Of a DNA stretch of 64,000 nt, positions 32,571-50,032 are shown piece after piece; within the stretch, counting starts at the first letter, position 1, and each line of letters starts with the position of its first letter. The DNA is taken from positions 9,973,469 through 10,037,468 of the forward strand of contig NC_064472.1 of NCBI RefSeq assembly GCF_023343835.1, given 5' to 3'. Below the pieces are notes generated by a model that had not been told where the DNA came from, made no database searches, and worked only from the letters and a program-made list of their open reading frames with translations. The stretch comes from Lagopus muta (lineage: Eukaryota > Chordata > Aves > Galliformes > Phasianidae). A program made the position numbers and the translations under genes.

Positions 32571-34267
32571 GGGGATTCCCCCAGCGAGGGAGCCCCCCCC
32601 CCACCCGGCACCCTAATTGGGATACAAGGAGCGGGCCAGGAGTGTTATTTTCGTGCCCAAAGCCCCACCTCGCCTAACTCGTCCCGTACCTGCTGCACGA
32701 GATCCTGCACTGCAGACCTCACCCTGTTCGTTTGCCTGGACACCGTGGGCTGCAGGCAATGGGACGTCTTGGGAAGATGGGATGGGGTAAGAAGGGCATG
32801 GAGAGGTGAGATGGGCACCCAGAGCCAGAGTTCTGAAAGCTCAGCCCATCCTTAATCACTTTTCTTCCACAGAAGACAGGTCATGCTTACAGCTGGAAGC
32901 CACTCCACCCTGCAGCAGCGGGGAGAGCTGCCAATTGTTCCATCTACCTTTCATGCACCAACTGCAACAGCATTGCCTCTGGGCCAGGACGTGCCCCCAG
33001 CTGCTGGGGTACTGGCACGTGGCTGCCATGCTTTGGGACCTCATTCTGGTCTGCTGAGCCCTGCAGGGAGCCTGCAGTGCTGTCATCAGCTAATAAGAAC
33101 AGAAATTCCCACAGGCTGGTCTGGGTTCCAGCATGGTGCTGGCAGGAGATTTGCTGACTCCTGGAGCAGCATTCTATGTGGTGCTGAGGGTTGTGGTGCT
33201 GTGCGTGGTGATGCAGTGACATCTGTGTCTTCAAGTGACCCTGCTCCATGCCACATCCTTCAGCACATCCCATGGTGATGTGAGGGCAGGCACAGTGACA
33301 GCACTATGCTCAGTCCCACCATGCTCTCTGAGGTGCTCTCGTCCCCTCTCCCCTTTTCTCCTGTTAGCATGTCAGTGGGGATTGGCAGAGATTGGCAGAT
33401 TTTATGTGCTGGAGCAGCACATGGCTCAGTGCTGGAAACCAGACTAGAAATCTCTCAATTGCATTTGTTAAGAGTTGGTTTTGGTTCAACCCAAATGCTC
33501 TCTTTAGAAATGCAATGTCTTGGGTTTTCACCCTGAAGTTGATGAAACATCTTTATATGAAGTAAGAATAAACGGCAATATTTCCCTTGGTGCAGACACA
33601 CTTAGGCTCACACAGAAAGATTCAGTGTGATTTCTCTAACACAGCTTCCGCTGAGAGTGCTGCTCATAATACCCAACAACACATTGTTTAGCACTTGCCT
33701 TTCTCTAAGGAAATCGTAGCGGTGATATTTGAGCGAAGAGGGTTTTTTATGAGAAAACTTTAATCTGCAATCCATACAGGGAACAGTGGCTTTGCACCCT
33801 ATGTAAAATGTTCTCGATCTCCGCTGCCATCCTTTTTTCTTGCTCTGCAGGCTTGCTTCTTCAGGGAAATTCACCTGGGACTGCACATGGTGCAGCAGTT
33901 TGACTTCTGTTGCTGCGGGGCTGATTCCACATGAGAGCACTGCCCGCATCCCCTGCAGTGTTATCTGTGCCCAAGCTCTGGCTGTGCCCACGGCAGGATT
34001 TACATCAGCTGTGGGATGCGGGTGTGATGGGTCACAGGCACAGCAGTGGGGACATGCTGCCTCCAGCTCTAGGGCTTTGTGGTGCCAAACCCCTACCCAG
34101 TCCCTATGAACTGCCCTTGTGGTATCGGCGCGTACAGGCTGTCACCCAAGGAAACCAAGCTGAATGTCACTGAGGTTGTCTGGATACAACGTGATGGGAA
34201 CTCCGCTCTAAAAATGGCCTGGGATGGGGGAAGAGGGGGCTTCTTGTGGCTGCCAATGGCCCACGTT

Positions 34268-34535
34268 AAGTGCTGATTAGAGCTCAGGCAACAGCCAAGT
34301 TTTTTGGAAATAAGTTCCTGGCCATATATGGAACCTGGCTTGTGTAACACAAGACTTTCTGCCTGAGTAGCACCTCCCTATGGTACTTCATGACCACAAA
34401 AGACTTCCTTGCAAGAACTCCATGCTAGCACTGTGCATGCATAGTAGGAGATGCTGATACATAACAATGCCAGCTTTTTGTCAATCTCAGGTTGACAAGC
34501 TTAATTCCTGGATTTTGGTGACCACTGCCATCTTG
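34268..34535 (+). repeat. Dispersed repeat, copy 2 (LTR-like, unnamed)
   Basis: Homologous to 21,600-21,850 over its whole length ('gaaataagttcctggccata', 'aacctggcttgtgtaacaca', 'gactttctg', 'attcctggattttggtgacc'). Same orientation as copy 1. Contains a TATA-like 'ccatatatgg' core. Family not recognised; probably a solo LTR fossil. Confidence 0.6.
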
Positions 34536-34991
34536 CTGTCAGGGCACATGAGGGCAAGGAGTGAGCAGGGAGAGATGCTGCCTATGCTCACACAGCTGCT
34601 GCAGGGCTGAGTGATTCAGGCCAGGCACATTTAAGTTGCACGGTGCAGGCTGCAGCAGGTTGAGCCCCACTGGGAGGGCAGGCAGCAGGCAAAACATCCC
34701 ACAGTGTGATTTAGGGCCAGGAAGGGACTATGGGGTTTCGGGGATGCTCATTTCCAAGCAGGGAATGCTGGCCCAATGGCAGGGATGGGATGCAGGATGC
34801 TGAGCAGTGACTGGACAGTGCAGTGCTGGCCACAAGGCCACTCCCTTGTGCCTTTCCTCTGTCCCCTGCTGCCCCCCCATCAGGACAGCTACATGAAGGA
34901 TCACACTGCTCTGGATGTTGTGTCTGTCCTCATGTCACAGGTGGGGTTCAGAGCTCCCATCCCTCCCCACCACCAGCTGTTCAGGGACCCG

Positions 34992-35050
34992 GTTGCCATG
35001 AGTACGTCAGATGTACCTGGTTGCTATGGGAACACTGTTGCCATGGTGAT
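34992..35050. promoter_or_regulatory. Cluster of RFX X-box-like sites and a CRE-like site
   Basis: GTTGCTATGGGAAC at 35,020-35,033 closely fits the RFX X-box (GTNRCC-N-RGYAAC type). Related elements GTTGCCATGAGTAC (34,992-35,005) and GTTGCCATGGTGAT (35,037-35,050) flank it, and TACGTCAG (35,003-35,010) resembles a CRE. No gene start was recognised nearby, so this could be an enhancer or an unannotated promoter. Confidence 0.45.
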
Positions 35051-35629
35051 GTGGTTGCTGTGTCTGGCAGAGGCAGGAATGGAGCACTAGGAAGGCTGTT
35101 CCCACTGGAGTCACAGGAATGCCAAAAATCTGAGCAGGGAACAGGGAGAGCACAGTCTTTACCCTAACAGCATCCTCATTAAGGATGGAGGTACCTGGGA
35201 AGCAAGCAGGGGGATGAGGATATCTGTCTCCTGACAGGCAGCCAGAAGGACCCAGGGGATGCATTGGGCTGTAACCGAGTGCTGGGATCCTCCCCACTGA
35301 TGCCTGCCAGTCTCCGCCCCCAGGAGCATGCCTGGCTGCTTGGCCCGGCCTTGAGATGAAAAATGCAATTGCAGATTTAATTAACTGAGTGCTGAGCTGT
35401 CCTGGATTCAGAGAAGTGAATCCAAGAGGAGCTGGTGAGTGGTTCCTTGCAGCTTTCCAGGACAGCTCCTATGGATAAACCCCACTGAGACACATCTCAC
35501 CACATACTTGTTGCAGCCTGTTATTGTAGGGCCTACTTAAACTCACCAAGAAGCAGTTTTTGTTTCAGCCCCACAGTGGTGGGATGGGGCACAGATGCCA
35601 TGCAGGACACAGTCCTCTCTGTAAAGTTC

Positions 35630-35880
35630 ATAGAATCTGTCATAGAATCTTAGGATCATTTGAGTTGGAAGGGATATTTAAGAGACATCTGGTCTAACTG
35701 CCCTGAAATGAGCAGGGAGGCGCTCATTTGTGAGCAACTTTGTGAGGTGCTCAGAGCCTCTCCAGCGTTATCTTGAGTGCCTCCATGTTGGGGTGCAGTG
35801 TGCAGGACCCCTTGATAGGCAGATGCTTGCACTGGATGGCACAAGCATCACACTTGGCATTCTGCATGCATTGCAATGAT
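35630..35880 (-). mobile_element. CR1 LINE 3' part
   Basis: The plus strand carries the inverted CR1 end: 'catagaatcttaggatcatt', 'ttgagttggaagggatattt' and 'gacatctggtctaactgccc', then further inverted body sequence. 5'-truncated and non-coding. It lies just outside the likely 3' end of TMEM8B. Confidence 0.9.
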
Positions 35881-35951
35881 GCAAGAGCTCAGTACTGTGT
35901 CTCTCTGGGAGATGAAGAGACGCAATTGGGTTTGGTGAAGTGAGCAACGTT

Positions 35952-38900
35952 TTTAATTAAAAATTAATCCCCAACCGGCCGCCTGGCTGGACCAGACAGA
36001 GCATTTTGCCTGGCAGAGACAGGGATGGAGGATGAGCTCCCGGGTGCCGGATCCCGGGGCCCTCGCACAGGCACCATGGCTCAGCACTGCTTGCTGCCCC
36101 CTGAACAGTGGGCCCGGAGCTGCCCCTGTCTGCCCTGCACCCACCAACCCCCAGCCCGCTGTGAACCAGGATCCATTCCTGGGCTGCAGCCTGGGGAAAT
36201 GAAGCAATCTGCTGCAGCAGGGAGAAGGGGCAGTTGGGTCTCCCTCACTCTGCTCCATCTCACCTCCCATCCCCTCAGGGTGCCCAGAGTCAGGGTTTTG
36301 CCCCCCTCATGCAGCTGGCAGGAGCCCAGGATGCAGCCCAGTATGTGGCACAGCTTCTGCCCCACTGCCAACATGACCTAAGGCTGTACAGGGGCACATG
36401 AGGACACCCTGGCTGGCACACAGGTCTTGGGGACTTGACTGTCATTGTGTGCCCCCCAGAATACCTTTCCCCCAACTCCCCTCAGGCTGAGACAGCGTTA
36501 CTGTAAGCAGATCTGGGGGCCCAGCGCATGCATTGCTCTCTCCCAGCAAGGCTCAGTGCCTGCAGCTGCCCAGGGCTGGTGGCAGTAGCAGGGATGTCAC
36601 CGCTCCAGCACTATGGGGTGGGGACAGTCACATGCAGGGCACCAAGGTGTCACCAGGGGGGCTGAAGGTAGTGGGGACAGGGGCACTCCTGAGCCAGATG
36701 GAGTGGCAAGCAATGCCTGCTGACAAGTTCAACCGGGCTGTAATTGTGACACTGGGACAGCTGTGCACCAGCCCAGAGGAGTCCTGCTGTTCCCTGTGTC
36801 AGCATCCCTGCCTGAGCCCAGTGCACTAGCATCAGCTGGTGCAAATGCTGTTGATGGAGGCCACCGCTGGATCAACGAGCCCCAGCTCCTCCTGTTCATT
36901 GACGCAGAGCTGGTACCCACAGCCCTTACGGCGGGGCAGCGGCCCCAGGCGCCCACTGGGCTTGGCGCGGGGTGGCAGCAGGAAGCCCACACTGCCGGCG
37001 ATGAGCAGGTGCCAAATACTGTGAATGTAGAAGTAGTTCTCCTCTGTCTCCACGAAGGCGTAGAGCAGCACGGCAGCCACCGCAATCAGTGCACCTGGGC
37101 ACAGGTAGAACGCCCAGCGCTTCCAGGTGGGTGGGTAGCAGTGGCGGCGACGGATGGAGCGAGCCGTCTGCATGGAGACAACAGGACCTCAGGGGTGGCC
37201 ATGGTCCCTTTGCCACCACACTGTGACAAGCCATGTCCTCCACCCCGTGGTGACAAGCTGGGGAGGACAGCTGGTACAACAGGAAAGGGATGCAATGAGT
37301 CCTTACCCAAGCAATAGCCATGATGCCCAAGGCAAAGAGGCTGGGTCCCAGCAGGTTCCATAGCCCATGGCGGTCCATCTGTAGTGCCATGGAGAGCAGC
37401 ATGGCCCCCAGAAGGTACAGCACCTGTGGGGTTGTGACAGGGATGTCAGGCTGGACCTCCACTCCAGGACCCTCCCCACCACACGCACTCTCTCCGCACT
37501 CACCTGCTTGACCACAGGCTGCAGCCGGGCCATGGCAATGACAGTGACCCAGACAGACATGAGAGAACCCAGGAAGTCACAAAACTGCAGCACGTCATAG
37601 TCCATGATGCAGAACACCACGATGCCTGGCTGGTCACAGGCATGATAAAACTGGGGCCACAGAGGGAATGGGGTGAGAGTCATTCCATATTGCCCAACTC
37701 CCTGCCCACCATCCTTTCAGTATCTCAACAAAAGCTACCCTTTCAGTATCTAAAGGGAGGCTATAAGAAAGAAGGGTACACACTCCTTAGGAGGGTCTGT
37801 TGTGATAGGACAAGGAGAAATTACTTTGAACTAACATAGGGGAGATTTAGATATGGGCTGCCCAAAGAGGTGGTAGATAACCTGTCCTTGGAGAATCTCA
37901 AGGTCACGCTCTGAGGACCTGACTGAGCTGTACATGTCCCTTTTCATTGCAGGGGAGTTGGACAAGATGACATTTCCAACTCAAATGGTCCTATGATTCT
38001 ATCCCCATCCTGCACTTACAGTGGAGAAGAACATTGTGAAGATGTAGACAGCAGCTTCTAAGAGGTAGTGACTGCGCACAGCAATGGCCACAGGAGGCAC
38101 AAACATAACATTGCTGAGGCAGAGCAGCAGGGTGGAGAGGAGCTGGAAACCATAGGAGAATGCCTCGGCATTGTCAGTGCAGCCCCAGCCATTCCATCCT
38201 GCAAGAGAGGGGAAGCTCCATCCAGTACCCATTGGAGAGCTGGGACAGGAGGACTGACGGAGTGCCTAGAACAGATCTTACCAGCTTTGCACTCACAGGC
38301 TGCATACAAATAATTGTTGGTACGCAGCAGCTTGCACTGCCCATAGATGCCACAGTCGTTGATGCAGGGTGAGAGGTAGGCACGCAGGTAGACCTCAGCT
38401 GTCACATTGGTGCAAGGCTCGAACCTGCCCCGTGGGGGAACAAGGGTAAATACTTGGACGTGCATGCACTGGGCATGAGCACAGCCCTCAGATGCACACA
38501 AGCCAACAGCTGCTTCCCAACTGAGAGCTTCAGAGCAGAGCTGCAGGAGCCCACAGTGCAGTGACATCCAGCTCTGCCAGGACAGGGAGGCTGGGATACC
38601 CTGCGATGCTTGGGATGCACTGAAAGTGCCAGGATGCACTGGGATGTGGTGACACATGGCAGGCATGCTGGGATCTTACCCATGCTCTGTGGCACAGAGG
38701 GAGCGCAGGCTCAGGTACCAGCTGCCAGTCTGGGGGTAAGGGATGCGCAGGCGGCTCAGGCTGGCCGTGGCGTTGACAGAGAGCAGGAAGCCTGCCAGGG
38801 ACTCTGCCGGCAGGGAAAGCTACGGGTGAGCTGGGCAGGGAGCAGGCCAGGCACCCAACCACCCCAGGCCATCCCTGGCAGGGCATGGGGGTCAAAACCC

Positions 38901-41900
38901 ATGGCCACAGCAGGGGGACAGGCACAGCCCAACCTACCTGTCTCACAGGTAACCGATGTGTTGTCACCAGATGTCAGCGGGACCTCATGGTTCAAACAGC
39001 CAAACACTGTCACATTCTCACCACACAGGGAGCTCTGGGGGCAGAGGGGAGATGGCCCTAAAGCAGCACTGGGAGTGTCCCCTGCTCAGCACAGCACTTG
39101 ACAGCATCCTAATATATCACCCTGAGCACCCTGGTCATTATCTACTGTAACCCATGGTCCACCACCCAACAGCTCTTAAATCATGGGCCATGACCCAAAG
39201 GCACCCCTGCCCCAGACCCCAACACGCCCATCTCCTGGCCTGACCACCTCACCACATTGAGCCGCAGCTCCAGGTTGAGCACCCCGCCACTGTCCAGCAC
39301 TGGCAGGAGGTTGATGACAAAGACGGCAGGACGGTCGGGTGGCACTGACACGTTGGGCCCAAAGAAGATGTAGAAGTGGACGGAGAAGGTGTCGAGCTCG
39401 TTGCGCAGCGTGGGGCGGATGGGCCAGCAGCGCTCAGTGGCAGGCATGGTGGAAGAGATGGGGAGCGGGCGCTTGGTGCTGTTGGGGCTGGTGGGAGGGG
39501 GGCTGTCCCCCAGCACCATCCCACCCGCAGAACCAAAGGAGTGCGGCATGTTCATGGAGGCGCTGGAGGGCAGGAAGGGCGGCCGGGCCAGGCTGGGGCG
39601 GGAGCAGTCTGGGAGCAGAGCCATCAGCCCTGGCACCATGCAGCCCCCCAGCCTCCTGCCCTTACCTCCCATCCGCCCTCCCTATCACCCAGGTTGGCAA
39701 TCCCTGCATCCTAGCACATCTCAGCGTCCCAACACCTCCCGGTATCCCATTCCAATGTCTCAGCACATGACCAGTATCCCACAGCATCCCAGCACCTCCC
39801 AGTGTCCCAGTACTTTCCTCCTAACGCCCCAACATCTCCAAACATCTCCCAGTGTCCCAGCACCTCTTAGTGCATCCCAGCATCACCAGCAAGCTGGGTG
39901 TCACTCTGTAGCCAGATCCCACAAGCAACCCTTGCCATCTCCCTCTCAACTCTGTGCCCTCTCAAGCCTCCCTGTGTCCCTCACCTGTCAGCTGCACAGT
40001 GATCTGGAAGGAGACGGTGCCCGGAGACCCAGGGTGCCTCTCTACCAGCACATAGTACCAGTGCTGCCAGAAAGGCAGGTCCAGTGCCAGCTGGCAGGGC
40101 ACACGCTCCCGGCAGTCCAGTGCTGTTGAGTTGTGCAGTGGGGGGGCCTTCGCTCGCATGCGCAGCCAGAGTGGGCAGCCCTCGACCCCGCGGCATCGCA
40201 GCACCTCCACCAGCACACGTGATGTGTAGCTGGGCACGAACACCCTGCGGGATGCTTGCATCAGTGCGGGTCAGGGGCTGGATCCCAAGGGTTCCCTTCC
40301 TTATCAGATCCTCTCACACTCACTTGTAGAGGCAGGAGCGGTTATGGGGAGCCATGCTCTGCTCAGTGATGTAACCAGGGTATAGCACGGCAATGTTCAC
40401 CAGGCGCTGCACAATGAGCTGTGGCTGGAAGAGGTACTGGCACTCCTCATAGAGGCCCTGTGCCAGTAGGACAGTCAGCATGGGGACCGGCCACACCGAG
40501 CCAGTGTCCCACAGCCACAGGCCCAGCACTATAGTGATGGGGTAGGCAGTCTGCCCTGGTCTCCTCTTTCCAAAGGTGCCCAGGACCCGACCCCTGCCAA
40601 TTATTCATATGCCCCCCAAGTGCCCCGTATAAGACAGCTAGCCAATCCAACTTATGTGTTCCCTCAGTCCTTCACCTTGACAGAGATCTTGCCCTCATCC
40701 TTGGGCAGATGGGCAGCCAGGAACCAGTCTCCAGGAAGAGGGCTGGTGATATTGAACACCCCTGTGGTGCGGTTGGGCAAGGTCCAGGTGAGGGTCAGCG
40801 CAAAGGAGCCAGGGACAGCTGTGTCACTGGGAAAGTGTGTGTGCAGTGGGTTAATGACGGAAGGAGCCCCCGAGCGGAAATACCTGCAGGAGAGACAGCA
40901 ATTAACAGAGCCCAGGTTGGGCAGCATGGCAGGGGCAGCCCACCCTACAAGCAGGGTGTGTCTCTGCAAGCAGAGGAAGATATCAGTAAGCTAGGATCTT
41001 GGTGAAGACCCTGAGCTTCCCAGGACAGGTGTCCAAGTAAAACTGCTCATAGATGAGCTGTACAAACGAATAAAAATTGCAACAAATGAATTATGGGGAG
41101 GGAGAGTGAGTGTATGCATCTGCATGTGTACGAACATGTTTGTGCATCTACGTGCATATGTGCATGTTTGTACACATAACTGTGCATGTGTGTACCTGAA
41201 TCCAGTGCCTGTGTGCCTGTGTATGCATGATCTATGCATGCATGCAAGTGCATGTCTGCATGTGTGTGTAGCCATGCGTGCACAAGCAAGAAGCAGATGG
41301 GTGCAAGTAGGCTGCAGGGCACATCCAGGCAGACAGCAGCAGAAGGCAGGATCAGGGGGAAGGAAACAAAGCGGGCAAGTTGCTTACTTACACGGTGATG
41401 CTACGATCTGGGCATTGGTCCCCAAAGGTGCCACCTTGCTCTTTGAAGGTGATGAGATTCCAAACAGCAATGACCGTGTCCTCAGGGATGTGGAAATGAA
41501 AGAGTTCGATGCTGGCAAAGGAGCGGAAGGGACTGAGCTTGCGTGGTGTGCGGGTGAAGTAGTCAGTTACGAAGAGCCCATCTGCAGAAGAGATTCAAGG
41601 GACTCTCAGTGTGAGGGGCAGGAGAAGCTGCAACTGAGCCAGGGCTGATGTCAGCTGTGCCTACCCTTGGCACAGTCTGCACTGTTCAGCACCAAGAATT
41701 ATAGAGCTATGCACTTCCTGCACAGCTCCTAAGCTCTCCTGTGTTTGTGGAGGAGGAATGGTGCACATATGTGCGCACATATGCATGTGTGGGCGCTGTC
41801 TGCATGCACAGCTAAATGAAGGCGTGCACACCCACACAAGAGTGTGTGTGGCTGTGTACAGCTTTATGTTTAAGACACCTTCTGCTATTGCATGGCAGGT

Positions 41901-43791
41901 CTCACTGTCCAAAAGTCCAGCTGCCTGGGGATTTCAGGAGCTTTAGCAGGAGAAGGAAGACACTTCCATCGTACATTGGAAAGAAGGAAGATCTGATCTC
42001 CAGACAGGAGCAGTAACTTCACTCCACTATTGTACCACTTCCCCACTGCCAGCCTAAGCTATCCATGCCTTACTCACCAAGAATAAGATGTAGGTCTCTA
42101 CAAGCAGCCAACAAAGGGAATGCTAGCAGAGGAGCAGATGGGAGCAGGGTTGTGGCCAGGAGGATGTATCCAGCAAGGAAGGGGACAGCTGAGAAGAAAG
42201 ACTGCTTTTTACAGTGTCTGGCCAGGAGTGTGCGCATGCGCATGCATGCACGTGTGTTTGTGCTGCGTGTGTGCAGCCCCAGCAGGCTGAACACTGACAT
42301 GCATCTGCTCCCTTGCCTGGAACAAAGGCAGCTCCCCCTCCCTTCGTTGCCAGCCAACACAAGATGGGCATGAAATTTCCATCTGCGTGCAAGAGTACTC
42401 AATCACAATTTCCCTGCCATGAGGCCAGTCCCCTCCAAGGGGACCAAAGCTCTCTGCCACCTGGGGTCAGTGAACCGGCACTGGACCTCAAAGAGAAAGA
42501 GACAGCGAACGTGCTTCCAGAAGATGGCATGGGGGAAGGCAGAGCTTCCTGACCCCGTTGTACTTTCCCGAGCCCACTCATCTGAGGCAAAATGGGGGCA
42601 CTCAGGTGCACAGGGAGAGTCAGGCTGGAGCCCTTCGGCGGTGAGGCCAGAGTGCAGGCAGGAAAGCTGGAGGATGGAACAGAATTTCCTATCTACGAAG
42701 GAAAGGAAGGAGAAAAGCAAGAGCGTCTCTGCCCCAGGCCAGAGGTAGAAGAGAGGCGACCTCCTCTCCCAGCAGGGTCAGTACCACGGACAGCTCCCAA
42801 TGTGTCGGGCTCAGCACCACGGGCTCAGTGGGTCGGGCTCGGCACCACGGACAGCTCCCTCCAGCCGCTCCATCGGGGCCCATAGTGCTCCTGCCCCACA
42901 GCTCGGCCCCCTTCCTCTCAGATCCCCATACACAACACCGCATACCCCTCCGCAGCCCCCGAATGGAGGTAGCTCCCGTGCCCGATAGCACACTCATTTC
43001 TACACGTAGCCACTCCAGTGTCCCCTCACTCACCCTCACTGCACACGCATCCCCCTGCCCACTTCACAGCCCTCTGTCCCGGTGACACACTGCATCTGCA
43101 GAGCCCCTGACCACGAGTTTGACCACTCTGGGCGTCCCTCTGCACTTACTTCACTTGTGTCCCTCCAGCACGCACACCTCTGAGCCTCCCCACCTATCCC
43201 ACTGCACTTGTGCCCCACATCCCACTTATCATCAGGCACTACCCCCGCACACACATCTCCATATCCCATTATGCCAACAGCCCATTGCACTCAAATTGCC
43301 ATCTCCCACCACACATGAATGTGCCCCATTATGCGCACACCTCGTGCTCCATTGCCTATGCACCCTAAAATCAGTTGCATGGGCATCCCACAGAATGCAC
43401 ACCTATGTGCCCTGCTGCACGTTTGTCCTGAATCTCTCTGCACACACATCCCGCACCCCATTGCACACACTGTCCCATTGCACACGCATCTCACAGCAGG
43501 TAGATGCTGCGCCCCACTGCACACGGTCTGTGCTCCATTCTCACCCCACTGCGTGCACATCCCATTTCCCATGTCTCCTACTGCAAGCACGCACCTCCCC
43601 CCTCACGAAGCATCCCATAGCACTCAGATCCCTGACTCCTCGCACATCCCGCATCCCTCGGCCCCGCGGCACTCACCGGCGGGCGGCGGAGACAAGAAAA
43701 GGAGGAGGAGGAGCGGCACGAGCAGCAGGGGCAGGCGGAGGAGGGGTGGTGGTGGGAGCGGCCGCCCCCGCCCGCCGCCCCGCCGCCCCAT
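35952..43791 (-). CDS. TMEM8B: TMEM8B, CREST-family seven-pass membrane protein with EGF-like module
   Basis: Human TMEM8B (NGX6) affects cell adhesion and EGFR signalling; its relative PGAP6 (TMEM8A) is a GPI phospholipase. Exons in coding order: 43791-43677, 41581-41392, 40883-40676, 40457-40324, 40244-39985, 39608-39253, 39034-38938, 38803-38680, 38424-38282, 38198-38020, 37650-37504, 37423-37307, 37167-36832, giving 801 aa. Seen: a strongly hydrophobic signal peptide, a large ectodomain ([37 protein letters not shown]), an EGF-like module [14 protein letters not shown]...CECKAG, then seven TM segments with CREST residues [20 protein letters not shown] and [11 protein letters not shown]. 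The C-terminus is [18 protein letters not shown]. This is the long signal-peptide form; the short human form starts at the equivalent of the in-frame MNMPHSFG. The ATG at 43,791 was chosen over 43,854 because the latter overlaps a CRE. A possible ATTAAA lies at 35,952-35,957. Confidence 0.93.
37715..38005 (+). mobile_element. CR1 LINE 3' end inside TMEM8B intron 10
   Basis: 'tatctaaagggaggctataa', then 'gatatgggctgcccaaagag' and the tail 'ggtcctatgattctat' identify a CR1 3' end antisense to TMEM8B. The intron (37,651-38,019) is 369 bases, so the insertion makes up about three quarters of it. Confidence 0.93.
39690..39890. repeat. Degenerate minisatellite in TMEM8B intron 5
   Basis: Imperfect units of the type 'cccagcacctcccagtgtcc' are repeated through this stretch. 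Intronic, non-coding. Confidence 0.7.
41100..41290. repeat. Alternating purine-pyrimidine (TG/CA-rich) simple sequence in TMEM8B intron 2
   Basis: Runs such as 'gtgtatgcatctgcatgtgt' and 'gtgcatatgtgcatgtttgt' continue for nearly 200 bases; similar shorter tracts lie at 41,760-41,870 and 42,225-42,285. Such sequence can adopt Z-DNA. No gene content. Confidence 0.75.
43000..43660. repeat. Degenerate minisatellite in TMEM8B intron 1
   Basis: Units resembling 'ccccattgcacacgcatccc' with variable spacing recur across about 650 bases near the 5' end of TMEM8B. Non-coding. Confidence 0.65.
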
Positions 43792-44180
43792 GCCACCGCG
43801 CCCGCTGCCGTGGGGTGCGCGCCGCCAGCAGCCCCGCCGCGCAGGGACGACCATGACGTCACCCGCCCCGCCTCCTTACCCAGCCCCCGCGCGCCTATTG
43901 GCGGCTCTGCCTGTCGCTCACAGCCGGCTCGGCCCCGCTTTCTGCGCGCCTTGAGCGCACTATGCTGCCGGCACGCCAGGGGGCAGTGTCGCACTCCAGG
44001 CCCTGCTCTTTTCTATGCCCGACCGCTGATTATGCAGAGCGCTCCCTCCTACTTCCGGCGGCGTCGGGTCCGCGTGCTTGCCGATTCCGGTCCGGGTCTG
44101 GTCCCGGGTAGCGCCGGCACTGCCGAGCCGAGAGCACGTATCGGACATCGCTGTTTTCCTCCGCCTCCTCCGGTATCTCC
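43792..44180. promoter_or_regulatory. Bidirectional CpG-island promoter of TMEM8B (-) and TAF1C (+)
   Basis: The two start codons are 389 bases apart and point outwards. The stretch is CpG-rich and contains a full CRE, TGACGTCA, at 43,854-43,861, an inverted CCAAT box ('ctattggcgg' near 43,900) on the TMEM8B side, and an ETS-type 'acttccggcgg' near 44,050 on the TAF1C side. ETS plus CRE sites are common in divergent housekeeping promoters. Confidence 0.7.
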
Positions 44181-48272
<4,092 letters not shown>

Positions 48273-48542
48273 CGCAGAGTGGCACTGCTCTCGTTGTCAG
48301 GATCCTTGGGAGAACCCACGCGGAACGCGTGGAGGTGACGGCGCGGGCGGGTGTACGCTCGTCGGTGTGTGGGTGAGCGGGCAGCACCGTGCTCGCCTCC
48401 TGCGGGGTGGTCGCAGCGTGTGACACTGTGCCGTGCGCGTCACGCGTGGGGGCATGGAGGAGCGTGCCGGCCCTTTAAGGCGCGGGAGTGACGGGGTGGG
48501 AGCCAATGGGAGCGCGGGGCGGGGGCGGTGCCGCTGCGGGCG
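48273..48542 (+). promoter_or_regulatory. CpG-rich HINT2 promoter immediately after the TAF1C end
   Basis: Only about 270 bases separate the TAF1C poly(A) signal from the HINT2 ATG. The stretch is CpG-rich, with a CCAAT box in 'gagccaatgggagc' near 48,500 and a GC box 'ggggcgggggcgg' just before the start. Confidence 0.6.

Positions 48543-50032
<1,490 letters not shown>

Larger units (their letters stand above)
32571..35625. other. Intergenic, no gene recognised
   Basis: No conserved protein or exon chain seen on either strand. It holds the dispersed repeat at 34.3-34.5 kb and the RFX/CRE-like cluster near 35.0 kb, listed separately. Confidence 0.5.

Noticed and set aside
32640-32760. Minus-strand peptide with a plausible acceptor, containing AVQDLVQQVRDELGEVGLWA
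   Set aside because: Helix-like and open, but no second exon, homologue or clear poly(A) signal could be found. Too short to report.
43792-43854. Upstream in-frame ATG of TMEM8B at 43,854
   Set aside because: It overlaps the CRE of the divergent promoter and would put 21 charged residues before the signal peptide. The ATG at 43,791 is more likely.
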